Shown here piece after piece: positions 1 through 6,103 of a stretch of DNA of 12,942 nt. Numbering within the stretch: the stretch's first letter is position 1; each line of letters starts with the position of its first letter. The position numbers and the translations under genes were made by a program. The notes below the pieces were generated by a model, which saw only the letters and a program-made list of their open reading frames with translations, searched no databases and was not told where the DNA came from. This DNA comes from JAJISK01 sp046759865 (GTDB lineage: Archaea; Thermoplasmatota; Thermoplasmata; RBG-16-68-12; JAJISG01): assembly GCA_046759865.1 (NCBI GenBank), contig JBHIDB010000028.1, positions 1 through 12,942 on the forward strand, in the 5' to 3' direction.

Positions 1-1178
1 ACGCCAAGATCGACCTCCTGTACATGCACGAGATGCTCGCCGTCGCCCTGGAGCCTTTCGAGGCGATGGGTGTCGAACGGGTCTGGGACCCCGACAAAAT
101 CGTCGTCACGCTGGACCACTGGGTCCCGCCGCCCACGGAGGAGATCGCCAAGATGCATCAGGCGATCCGGGAATTTTGCGAGGCCCAGGGCATCGGCCGC
201 TTCCATGACATCGGCGACCACGGCATCGTGCACCAGCTCGTGGCGGAGCGCGGATACGCCCAGCCGTGGGACCTCGTCATCGGCACCGACAGCCACACGA
301 ACACGGTGGGGGCCGTGGGTGCCCTTGCGGCCGGAATCGGGGCCACGGACGCCGCGGCCATCATGGGCACGGGGCGCATCCTGCTCCCGGTGCCCGAGAC
401 GATTCGCGTGAACATCGAAGGGAGACTGGGGCGTCGCACCTGGGCCAAAGACGTCATCCTCAAAATCGTCGGGATTACCGGAGATGAGGGGGCCCGTGAG
501 AAGGCCGTCGAGTTCACGGGTCCGACAGTTGAGGCCTTTCCGATGAACGAGCGGCTCACCCTTTCTAACATGACCACGGAGATGGGGGCGACCGCAGGCA
601 TGGTGGCCGCCGACGAGGTGACCCGCGAGTATCTCAGCCACGCCGGCCAACCCTTTCGGCCCATTGGTGGCGATGAGGACGCCGTGTATTCGGAGACCCA
701 TCGCGTTGAGGTGGACGGCATGGGACCGCAGGTAGCGGTGCCCGAGAAGCCGAGCAACACGAGACCAGTGGAGGAGGTCATCGGCACGAAGGTGGACGTC
801 GCCTTCCTGGGTTCGTGCACGAGCGCCCGCATCGAGGACCTTCGAGCCGCTGCCGAGATCATGGGAGGTGAACGAATGGCACCCGGGATGCGCATGATCG
901 TCTCCCCCGCCTCGCAGCGTATCTACCGCCAGGCCATGGACGAGGGCCTTACGGACGTCTTCATGGACGCGGGAGCCACCTTCGCGAACAGCACCTGCGG
1001 TCCCTGCTTCGGGGGGCACCTGGGCGTGCTCGCCCCCAACGAGGTGTGCATCAGCAGCAGCAACCGCAACTACCCCGGCAGGATGGGAAGCCGGGAGGCC
1101 ATGGTCTACCTCGCGTCCCCGATGACGGTAGCGGCCACCACCCTTTACGGCGAGATCACGGATCCCCGTGAGGTGTAG
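1..1178 (+). CDS. leuC: 3-isopropylmalate dehydratase / homoaconitase-type large subunit (5' partial)
   Basis: Large, iron-sulfur subunit of an aconitase-superfamily hydro-lyase that isomerises 2-isopropylmalate to 3-isopropylmalate, or acts on the homologous homocitrate or citramalate series. The reading frame is open from base 3 (AKIDLLY precedes the Met at base 24), so the true start lies left of the window; family members begin about 25-30 residues earlier. Counting from Met-24, the motif GTDSHTNT is at residues 87-94. The three cysteines expected to hold the 4Fe-4S cluster are Cys265 (GSCTSAR) and Cys325/Cys328 (TCGPCFGG), and the substrate motif NRNYPGRMG is at 348-356. The C-terminus (YLASP...YGEITDP) is complete. 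The small-subunit gene follows after two bases, so the two are almost certainly one operon and one heterodimer. The family is certain; leucine versus lysine-type or citramalate specificity is not decided by this subunit. Confidence 0.93.
   Translation, partial: AKIDLLYMHEMLAVALEPFEAMGVERVWDPDKIVVTLDHWVPPPTEEIAKMHQAIREFCEAQGIGRFHDIGDHGIVHQLVAERGYAQPWDLVIGTDSHTNTVGAVGALAAGIGATDAAAIMGTGRILLPVPETIRVNIEGRLGRRTWAKDVILKIVGITGDEGAREKAVEFTGPTVEAFPMNERLTLSNMTTEMGATAGMVAADEVTREYLSHAGQPFRPIGGDEDAVYSETHRVEVDGMGPQVAVPEKPSNTRPVEEVIGTKVDVAFLGSCTSARIEDLRAAAEIMGGERMAPGMRMIVSPASQRIYRQAMDEGLTDVFMDAGATFANSTCGPCFGGHLGVLAPNEVCISSSNRNYPGRMGSREAMVYLASPMTVAATTLYGEITDPREV
1170..1175 (+). promoter_or_regulatory. Shine-Dalgarno site for the hydro-lyase small subunit
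   Basis: GAGGTG lies inside the last codons of the large subunit, five bases before the GTG at 1181. It supports that GTG as the start and implies translation coupled to the upstream gene. Confidence 0.6.
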
Positions 1179-1180
1179 TC

Positions 1181-1681
1181 GTGGAGACGCGGCTCGAGGG
1201 GCGCGTCTGGAAGTTCGGAGACAACATCACCACCGACCACATCATCGCGGTCAGGTACTTGGGCACCACTGATGCCCAGGTCTTCGCCGATCACGCGATG
1301 GAGACCGTAGACCCCGACTTCTCGAACAAGGTCAAGCCGGGCGACCTGATCGTGGGCGGCCGGAACTTCGGGAGCGGGTCGAGCCGGGAGCAGGCTCCCC
1401 TCGCGTTCAAGACCTTGGGCATCGCCGCCATCCTCGCGGAGTCCTTCGCCCGCATCTTCTACCGGAATAGCATCAACATCGGACTGCCCGTGGTCGAATG
1501 CCAGGGCATTTCCGACGCGGTGGAGGAGGGGGAGGTTCTCGAAGTCGATCTCGCCGGCGGCGTTGTTCGGGTGCCCTCGGGGCAGGAGAAGGCGATCGCG
1601 CCTTTCCCTCCTCGTGTCCTCGAGATTCTTGCGGCCGGAGGTCTGATTCCCAAGTTGAGGCAAGAGGCTGCCGAGAAGTAG
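1181..1681 (+). CDS. leuD: 3-isopropylmalate dehydratase / homoaconitase-type small subunit
   Basis: Swivelling-domain small subunit that completes the substrate pocket of the upstream large subunit. At 166 residues it has the short archaeal LeuD form. The start is GTG, two bases after the large-subunit stop and with a GAGGTG ribosome site. Visible motifs are the N-terminal FGDNITTDHI (12-21), the specificity loop YLGTTD (26-31), and GRNFGSGSSREQAP, the phosphate/carboxylate-binding stretch of the family. In characterised methanogen enzymes the loop after YL separates isopropylmalate isomerase from homoaconitase. From memory those loops read YLVY-like and YLRT respectively; YLGT here matches neither fully. 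The product therefore pairs with the large subunit for certain, but the substrate (isopropylmalate, homocitrate or citramalate) stays open. No close downstream plus-strand gene follows; the next begins at 2202 with its own promoter. Confidence 0.9.
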   Translation: METRLEGRVWKFGDNITTDHIIAVRYLGTTDAQVFADHAMETVDPDFSNKVKPGDLIVGGRNFGSGSSREQAPLAFKTLGIAAILAESFARIFYRNSINIGLPVVECQGISDAVEEGEVLEVDLAGGVVRVPSGQEKAIAPFPPRVLEILAAGGLIPKLRQEAAEK

Positions 1682-1784
1682 AATCCCTCGCCAGCATCTG
1701 TCGGTGCGCGCAGGCCTCAGGTAGCGACCTGCCCGCGAGCTTTCTCAAGATGGGGGGAACCTACCCCTCCCCCGCCTCCGCCTG

Positions 1785-2036
1785 TTAGACCTGGGCCTTC
1801 TCTTCCGGGGTAAGCTCATGAGTCTCAATCCTCAACTCGCCTGCGGCCGCGTCGATCTCTTCGTCGCTGAGTTCCTCTAAGGACTTCCCGGTCTTCTCCT
1901 CCACTTTCTTTGCGTCCTCCTCACTCATTTTCTGGGAGGAACCCGCCGCGACCATCGCGCCTGCTAGCATGACCCGACGGCGCATTCGCCGCCGCCGTCG
2001 CCTTCGTCGTCTCCTACGTCCACGTCTACCCACCAT
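1785..2036 (-). CDS. Small protein with polyarginine N-terminus, short hydrophobic segment and acidic C-terminus (unknown function)
   Basis: An 83-residue protein I do not recognise. Residues 4-20 hold 16 arginines, including an unbroken run of 11 (7-17). A short hydrophobic stretch VMLAGAMVAAG (22-32) follows, then a charged tail rich in Glu, Asp and Lys that looks helical (MSEEDAKKVEEKTGKS, then LEELSDEEIDAAAGEL). The arginine codons are CGT, CGC, CGA, CGG, AGA and AGG, all six mixed, so the run looks kept by selection on protein rather than by triplet slippage. The tail resembles the short helical SHOCT-like tails of small prokaryotic membrane proteins, but that is only an impression. The hydrophobic part is short for a full membrane span; electrostatic binding to lipid or nucleic acid is possible. 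The gene sits alone, on the opposite strand from its neighbours. The start is ATG at 2036; later in-frame ATGs exist (residues 18 and 23), but the run supports the first. No strong ribosome site is visible (GGGGAAGAG, weak). Confidence 0.65.
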   Translation of the reverse strand: MVGRRGRRRRRRRRRRRMRRRVMLAGAMVAAGSSQKMSEEDAKKVEEKTGKSLEELSDEEIDAAAGELRIETHELTPEEKAQV

Positions 2037-2201
2037 GACTCTTCCCCGCGGGGGCGAGAGAGCACGCCAGACTTGAAGCTAACTTGAGATGAAATGTCAT
2101 GTCCAGATGTTGAGTCGAGTTCCCTTGTTCGAAAGAAACCTCACCCAAGGTCCTCCTCCCCCCCGAGACGCTTAAGTAGCGAGGCTCGGGTCCATCCGCC
2201 C
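2037..2201. other. Divergent intergenic region between the polyarginine gene and the dehydrogenase
   Basis: This 165-base gap lies between two genes pointing away from each other and should carry both promoters. The plus-strand box is clear (2170-2179). For the minus-strand gene only weak AT-rich candidates are visible: about 2071-2084 (AGTTAGCTTCAAGT on the minus strand) and about 2088-2096 (ATTTCATCT). I cannot choose between them. No gene of its own is supported here, although the plus frame of the dehydrogenase happens to be open back to 2094. Confidence 0.5.
2170..2179 (+). promoter_or_regulatory. Archaeal TATA-like box for the isopropylmalate/isocitrate-type dehydrogenase
   Basis: GCTTAAGTAG is an AT-rich island in GC-rich sequence, preceded by purine-rich CGAGAC. 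Its centre is about 27 bases ahead of the ATG at 2202, the distance at which archaeal RNA polymerase starts. The transcript would begin at or next to the ATG, that is, leaderless. This argues against the longer frame starting at 2094. Confidence 0.6.
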
Positions 2202-3332
2202 ATGGCCTACAAGGTGGTGGTCCTCGCCGGGGACGGAATCGGCCCGGAGGTCATCCGTGAGGCCATCAAGGTCCTGAAGGCGACGGAGGACGCCTACGGC
2301 CTCGAGTTCGACCTCGTCCCCTACCCAGCCGGGGGAAGGCACTACCTGGAGGCCGGGGAGGAGTGGCCCGACGGCGCCTTCGAATCGAGTCGCAGCGCCG
2401 ATGCCATTCTGCTGGGCGCTGTGGGCTACCCAGAAGCGGTTCTTCCCGATGGGAACATCGCCGGAGCCGGGGTCGTCTTCGGCCTTCGTTTCGGCCTTGA
2501 CCTGTACGCAAACGTGCGGCCAGCCAGGCTCTACCCCAATGTGAAGCACAGGGTGCATGACCGCTTTCGCAGGGTGTGGGACGCGGAGAAGGTGGATTTC
2601 GTTATCATTCGTGAAAACACCGAAGGCCTCTATCCGCCCATTCGCGGTGTCTTGGAGCGCGGAGGGACCCAGGAGCTTGCCATTGACAACCGGGTGACCA
2701 CCCGCAAAGGCGCCGAGCGGGTCATCCGGTTCGCCTTCGAAAAAAGTCTGAGCCGGGAGGGTGCGCCCGGCGACGGGAAGCGGCGCGTCACGGTCGTCGA
2801 CAAGAGCAACGTGATGGACGGGGACCGCCTCTTTCGCCGCATCTACGACGAGGTGGCGGAGGAGTACCCGGACGTCAAACGGGACTACGCGTTCGTGGAT
2901 GCCTTCATGCAGTGGATGATCCGGACCCCGGAGGCGTACGACGTGGCGGTCATGAGCAACCTGTTCGGGGACATCGCCACCGACCTGGCCTCCGTGCTCC
3001 AGGGAGGCATGGGGCTTGCCGCCGGAGGAAACGTGGGGGACCATCACGCAATGTTCGAGCCCATCCACGGCAGCGCCCCGAAGCACGAAGGGAAGGATCG
3101 AGCCAACCCGAATGCGGCCGTCCTTGCCGTTCAGATGATGCTCCAGTGGTTGGGGGAGAAGAAGGGAGATGCCACCCTCCAGGAGGCCGCCGGGACTGTG
3201 GAGGCGGCAGTGGAAGCGGTGCTCAAGGAAGGGAAGTACCTCACCCGAGACCTGGGGGGTAAGGCGAAGGGAAGCCAAGTCGGGGATGCCCTCGTCAAGC
3301 AGGTCACGGCGCTCGCATCGCCGCGAGGATGA
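2202..3332 (+). CDS. Isopropylmalate/isocitrate-type beta-decarboxylating dehydrogenase
   Basis: NAD(P)-dependent enzyme of the isocitrate/isopropylmalate dehydrogenase family, oxidising and decarboxylating a 2-hydroxyacid. It has 376 residues from ATG 2202; the frame is open 108 bases further up, but the family's N-terminus (YKVVVLAGDGIGPEV) and the TATA spacing fix this start. Predicted active-site residues, aligned by motif to Thermus LeuB: Arg96, Arg106 (YANVRP), Arg137 and Tyr144 (RENTEGLY), Lys201 (VDKSN), and the metal-binding Asp233, Asp257 and Asp261 (GDIATD). Two oddities stand out. The cofactor loop HGSAPKHEG has Lys294-His295 where NAD-type LeuB has Asp, resembling the Lys-Tyr of NADP-isocitrate dehydrogenase. 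The substrate helix before Arg96 lacks the LeuB glutamate. Location downstream of the hydro-lyase pair suggests LeuB, homoisocitrate or methylmalate-type dehydrogenase. Its last 29 bases overlap the end of the convergent HAD gene. Family certain, substrate not. Confidence 0.9.
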   Translation: MAYKVVVLAGDGIGPEVIREAIKVLKATEDAYGLEFDLVPYPAGGRHYLEAGEEWPDGAFESSRSADAILLGAVGYPEAVLPDGNIAGAGVVFGLRFGLDLYANVRPARLYPNVKHRVHDRFRRVWDAEKVDFVIIRENTEGLYPPIRGVLERGGTQELAIDNRVTTRKGAERVIRFAFEKSLSREGAPGDGKRRVTVVDKSNVMDGDRLFRRIYDEVAEEYPDVKRDYAFVDAFMQWMIRTPEAYDVAVMSNLFGDIATDLASVLQGGMGLAAGGNVGDHHAMFEPIHGSAPKHEGKDRANPNAAVLAVQMMLQWLGEKKGDATLQEAAGTVEAAVEAVLKEGKYLTRDLGGKAKGSQVGDALVKQVTALASPRG

Positions 3333-4005
3333 AATTGGCCGCCTCCCGGAGGTCGGCTGCTGTGAGGTCGGGCTCCGGTCCTTCCGCCGCGGGGACCTCC
3401 CCATGTCGCCGGATCCAGCCCGCCATCATCCCCGCTCCCGTTGCCCCGATAACGTCCTCCCCGAATGAGTCGCCCAGGTGAAGTCCTTCCCCCGGGGTGT
3501 ATCCTGTCTGGTGGAGGGCCTCCTGAAAGATGGCGGGAGCGGGCTTGTAGGTCCGGGTCGCCTCGGAGGTCACAACGACCCGAAAGCGGTCGGTGAGCCT
3601 GGACCGACGGAGTAAGGCCCGCAAGATGTCGTCGTCGATGTTGGAGACGATGCCCAGGTCGAACTCCGCCAGGGCCTTGACGGCTTCCATCGTTTCGGGG
3701 TAGGGATCCGTCTTCATCCAGACCTCTAGGAGGCGTCTCGTGTGGGCCTCCGCGTCGTCGTCGACGCCCCACTCGAGTAGGAGGGACGCGAGAGCCATGC
3801 GCGTGGCCTCTCGCACAGTCACGAAATCCTCGAAGGCGATTTGGGAACTCCGGTCCCACCAGAGCTGCCCCAACTCTTCGGGCGTCAAGGCGAGGCCGTT
3901 GCGCCCGACCACCGACTGCATGACCTTCGGATCCGCCACCCCTTCCGCTTGAAAGAGCGTCCCGAAGACGTCGAACGTGATGAGCCGCGGGCGCTGTAGC
4001 GTCAA
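3304..4005 (-). CDS. HAD-superfamily hydrolase (haloacid dehalogenase-like)
   Basis: A 233-residue HAD hydrolase with all four loops: FDVFGTLF (nucleophile Asp12), GIVSN (Ser121), YKPAP (Lys154) and GDSFGED (Asp179, Asp184). The helical cap lies between loops 1 and 2, as in subfamily I. The second aspartate of the usual DxDGT, the general acid/base of phosphatases, is Phe14 here. L-2-haloacid dehalogenases have a similar DAYGT, so dehalogenase-like or atypical phosphatase chemistry is possible and the substrate is unknown. I place the start at a TTG (4005-4003) that overlaps the TGA of the upstream oxidoreductase as TTGA, with AGGAGCGG before it. This puts FDVFGT at the normal distance from the N-terminus. 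An ATG at 4083 is in frame but adds 26 low-complexity residues and an 82-base overlap. It is the last gene of a three-gene minus-strand unit, and its end overlaps the convergent dehydrogenase by 29 bases. Confidence 0.88.
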   Translation of the reverse strand: MTLQRPRLITFDVFGTLFQAEGVADPKVMQSVVGRNGLALTPEELGQLWWDRSSQIAFEDFVTVREATRMALASLLLEWGVDDDAEAHTRRLLEVWMKTDPYPETMEAVKALAEFDLGIVSNIDDDILRALLRRSRLTDRFRVVVTSEATRTYKPAPAIFQEALHQTGYTPGEGLHLGDSFGEDVIGATGAGMMAGWIRRHGEVPAAEGPEPDLTAADLREAANFILAAMRAP

Positions 4006-4994
4006 CTTGCCCGCTCCTGGGCCATCTCCCGAATGCGAGGCATGACCTCCCGAGAGAAGAGTTCTATTGGCTCGATTTCCCACGCGTCCGGGAAGTAGAC
4101 CACGAAGTACGTGACCCCCACGTCCAGGAACCGTCCGAGCAGCGCCGCGATACCCTCTGGGTCCCCGATCATCGTCCGCGCCGCGTACTCCTCGGGGCTC
4201 TGCTGGAGCCGCTTGGCGAAGTCCGCCGCCCTCTCCTGGGCCGCCTTATTCTCCTCCGCGATCACCACCGACCGGTTGTGACTTCGCTCGATTTCCCCGG
4301 GGTCACGCCCAACGGCTCTGCAGTGGTCATCCAAGATGCGGGACTTCCGAAGGAAGGTCGCCGGATCCCCGAAGAAGTTCGAACGGTCTGCCCAGTTCGC
4401 CACCGACCGCAAGGTCAGCTGCTCCCCACCGCCACCGATGGTAATGGGAGGTCGGGGTTCCTGGACGGGCTTCGGGTCGCAGTATGCCCCTGCCAGGCGG
4501 TAGTGCTTGCCCTCGAAATGGACCTGCTCCTCGGTCCAGCATTGCCGGATGATCTGGACGGCCTCGTCCATCATGCCGATGCGGGTGGCAGCGGACGGGA
4601 AGTCGTAGCCGTACCCCCGGTACTCATGCTCGAACCATCCGGCCCCCAGGCCGAACTCCAGGCGACCCTTGGAGAGCACGTCCACGCAGGCGGCCATCTT
4701 CGCCAAAAGGGTCGGATTGCGGTAGCTGTTGGCCGTGACCATCTGCCCGATGCGGAGGCGTTGGGTGAGGGCGGCTATCGCCGTCGTCATCGTCCAGCAC
4801 TCGAAGACCGACAGGGGCGCTGGTTTCGGGACCGGATGGAAGTGGTCATAGAACCAGCCCGAAGCGAAGTCAAGGCGATCCAGCGCCCTTCCGACCTCCA
4901 CGATGAGGTCATACTGTTCCTCGGGCCCCTCCTCCTCGGGGAGGTCGTAGATCCACCCTTGGGGGATCATGGCCCCGAAGGTGATCTCCCGCAT
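4002..4994 (-). CDS. Luciferase-like (LLM class) oxidoreductase, probably F420-dependent
   Basis: A 330-residue TIM-barrel flavin/F420 oxidoreductase of the bacterial-luciferase family. Characteristic stretches are FGAMIPQGW near the N-terminus; AALTQRLRIGQMVTANSYRNP (75-94), the second part marking the barrel core; LSKGRLEFGLGAGW (107-120), the family signature around the cofactor phosphate; and RPPITIGGGGEQLTLR (181-196). In archaea such proteins usually use coenzyme F420 for hydride transfer, but FMN use cannot be excluded from sequence. The substrate is unknown. The ATG at 4994 lies 23 bases after the E1-alpha stop. A TATA-like AATTAAG overlaps that stop at the right distance for a leaderless start, so the gene may be expressed both from the operon and on its own. 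The 3' end overlaps the HAD gene start by four bases (TTGA). Confidence 0.9.
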   Translation of the reverse strand: MREITFGAMIPQGWIYDLPEEEGPEEQYDLIVEVGRALDRLDFASGWFYDHFHPVPKPAPLSVFECWTMTTAIAALTQRLRIGQMVTANSYRNPTLLAKMAACVDVLSKGRLEFGLGAGWFEHEYRGYGYDFPSAATRIGMMDEAVQIIRQCWTEEQVHFEGKHYRLAGAYCDPKPVQEPRPPITIGGGGEQLTLRSVANWADRSNFFGDPATFLRKSRILDDHCRAVGRDPGEIERSHNRSVVIAEENKAAQERAADFAKRLQQSPEEYAARTMIGDPEGIAALLGRFLDVGVTYFVVYFPDAWEIEPIELFSREVMPRIREMAQERAS

Positions 4995-5016
4995 GGCGCC
5001 GGCAACGGGAGTCGCG

Positions 5017-5026
5017 CTTAATTCTC
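5017..5026 (-). promoter_or_regulatory. Candidate internal TATA-like box for the LLM oxidoreductase
   Basis: On the minus strand GAGAATTAAG, preceded by purine-rich GAGGAGAA (BRE-like), overlaps the TAA stop of the E1-alpha gene. Its centre is 27 bases before the ATG at 4994, consistent with a leaderless start. The box coincides with coding sequence, so chance cannot be ruled out. Confidence 0.4.
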
Positions 5027-6103
5027 TTCTCCTCGCGCCGCCAGCTCCGAGAGCTCACCCCGCTGCTCCCGGAGATTCCACGGGTCCTCCGCGTAAACGT
5101 CCTCGAGGAGGGCCTCCCACGCGAGCGGCCCGGCGGCCTCCGCCTGCTTGATGGCCTCCGAGATCTCCTGGTCGACCTTCATCTGGAGGTCGTCCTCCTG
5201 CACGTCGTCCAGGACCCCGCGGTTCCGGAGGTAAACACGGAGGCGGTCCAGGGGATCCTTCGTCCGCCACTTCTTCACCTCCTCTTCGTCCCGGTAGCGG
5301 GTCGGGTCGTCGGCGGTGGAGTGGGCGCCGATGCGGTAGGTGACCGCCTCGATGAACGTGGGCCCCTTGCCCGCCCGCGCCCGGTCCACCGCCCGCTTCG
5401 TGGCCAGGTAGACGGCGAAGACGTCATTCCCGTCCACCCGGACCCCAGGGAAGCCGTAGGCCTTGGCCTTGACGTGGAGGGTCTTCGTGGCGGTCTGAGC
5501 GGAGACGGGCACGGAGATGGACCAGTGGTTGTTCTGGCACAGGATGACCACGGGCGGCTGGAAGACCCCCGCGAAGTTCATGGCGACGTGGAAGTCAGAG
5601 CTGGACGTTCCCCCGTCGCCGACGTAGCCCAGAACCACCGCATCGTCCCCTCGATACTTTGCGGCCATGGCCGTGCCCACCGCCTGAGGGAGCTGGTTCC
5701 CGACAACGCTCGACCAGGAAACGATGTTGGCCCCCCGGTAGGCGTAGTGACAGGGCTGCATGTGGCCCTTGAGGATGTCCTCGCTGTTCCCGATGAGTTG
5801 GGCGAGGTACTTCGTCAGTGGGTAGCCCCGAAGGAGGGCGGCGCCCCCTTGCCGGAGGGCCGGGTAGATCCAATCCTTGTCCCGCAAGGCGAACGCGCTC
5901 CCGATGACCGAGGCTTCCTCTCCCGTCGATGTTCCGTAGAAACCGATGCGCCCCTGTCGCTGCAGCGCCATCATGCGGTCATCCAACAGCCGAAGCTGCA
6001 GCATGTGACGGTAGAGGGTGCGAAGGTCTCGGTTGGAGAGGCTGGGGGTCTTGCCCTTGACGGCCCCCGAGGGGGTCAGAATTTGGAAGGGTTCCTTGGC
6101 CAA
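5018..6103 (-). CDS. 2-oxoacid dehydrogenase complex E1 component, alpha subunit
   Basis: Thiamine-diphosphate-binding alpha subunit of the E1 decarboxylase of a pyruvate or branched-chain 2-oxoacid dehydrogenase complex, 361 residues, full length. The TPP motif runs from GDGG (162-165) to CQNNHW (189-194). The loop YRIGAHSTADDPTRYR (256-271), with His261, matches the conserved active-site loop and looks closer to branched-chain and acetoin E1-alpha than to the Bacillus PdhA form. GFYGTSTGEEA (54-64) is the usual N-terminal stretch. The start is TTG at 6103: the upstream frame meets a stop without another start, GAGGA sits five bases ahead, and the next Met would cut conserved sequence. Unusually, no E1-beta, E2 or E3 gene adjoins it; downstream are an LLM oxidoreductase and a HAD hydrolase, and upstream is a divergent DNA ligase. 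The beta subunit must be elsewhere, or the substrate range differs. Confidence 0.93.
   Translation of the reverse strand: MAKEPFQILTPSGAVKGKTPSLSNRDLRTLYRHMLQLRLLDDRMMALQRQGRIGFYGTSTGEEASVIGSAFALRDKDWIYPALRQGGAALLRGYPLTKYLAQLIGNSEDILKGHMQPCHYAYRGANIVSWSSVVGNQLPQAVGTAMAAKYRGDDAVVLGYVGDGGTSSSDFHVAMNFAGVFQPPVVILCQNNHWSISVPVSAQTATKTLHVKAKAYGFPGVRVDGNDVFAVYLATKRAVDRARAGKGPTFIEAVTYRIGAHSTADDPTRYRDEEEVKKWRTKDPLDRLRVYLRNRGVLDDVQEDDLQMKVDQEISEAIKQAEAAGPLAWEALLEDVYAEDPWNLREQRGELSELAARGEEN

Noticed and set aside
1715..1732. Small hairpin CAGGT-AGCG-ACCTG after the small-subunit gene
   Set aside because: A five-pair stem without a T-run is within chance expectation, so I do not call it a terminator.
1750..1775. 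Possible G-run/C-run hairpin (GGGGGG ... CCCCTCCCCC) downstream of the polyarginine gene as a terminator
   Set aside because: The stem needs mismatches, no T-run follows on either strand, and G- and C-runs are common at this composition.
2094..2201. Upstream extension of the dehydrogenase frame
   Set aside because: Residues are Ser/Pro/Arg-rich and unlike the family N-terminus, and the TATA-like box at 2170-2179 would lie inside it.
2172..3404. 410-codon minus-strand frame opposite the dehydrogenase
   Set aside because: Mirror of a well-supported gene with all catalytic motifs on the plus strand; the antisense product is low-complexity with no motif.
4006..4083. ATG start for the HAD gene
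   Set aside because: It would overlap the upstream oxidoreductase by 82 bases and add 26 Gly/Ser/His-rich residues before the conserved loop 1.
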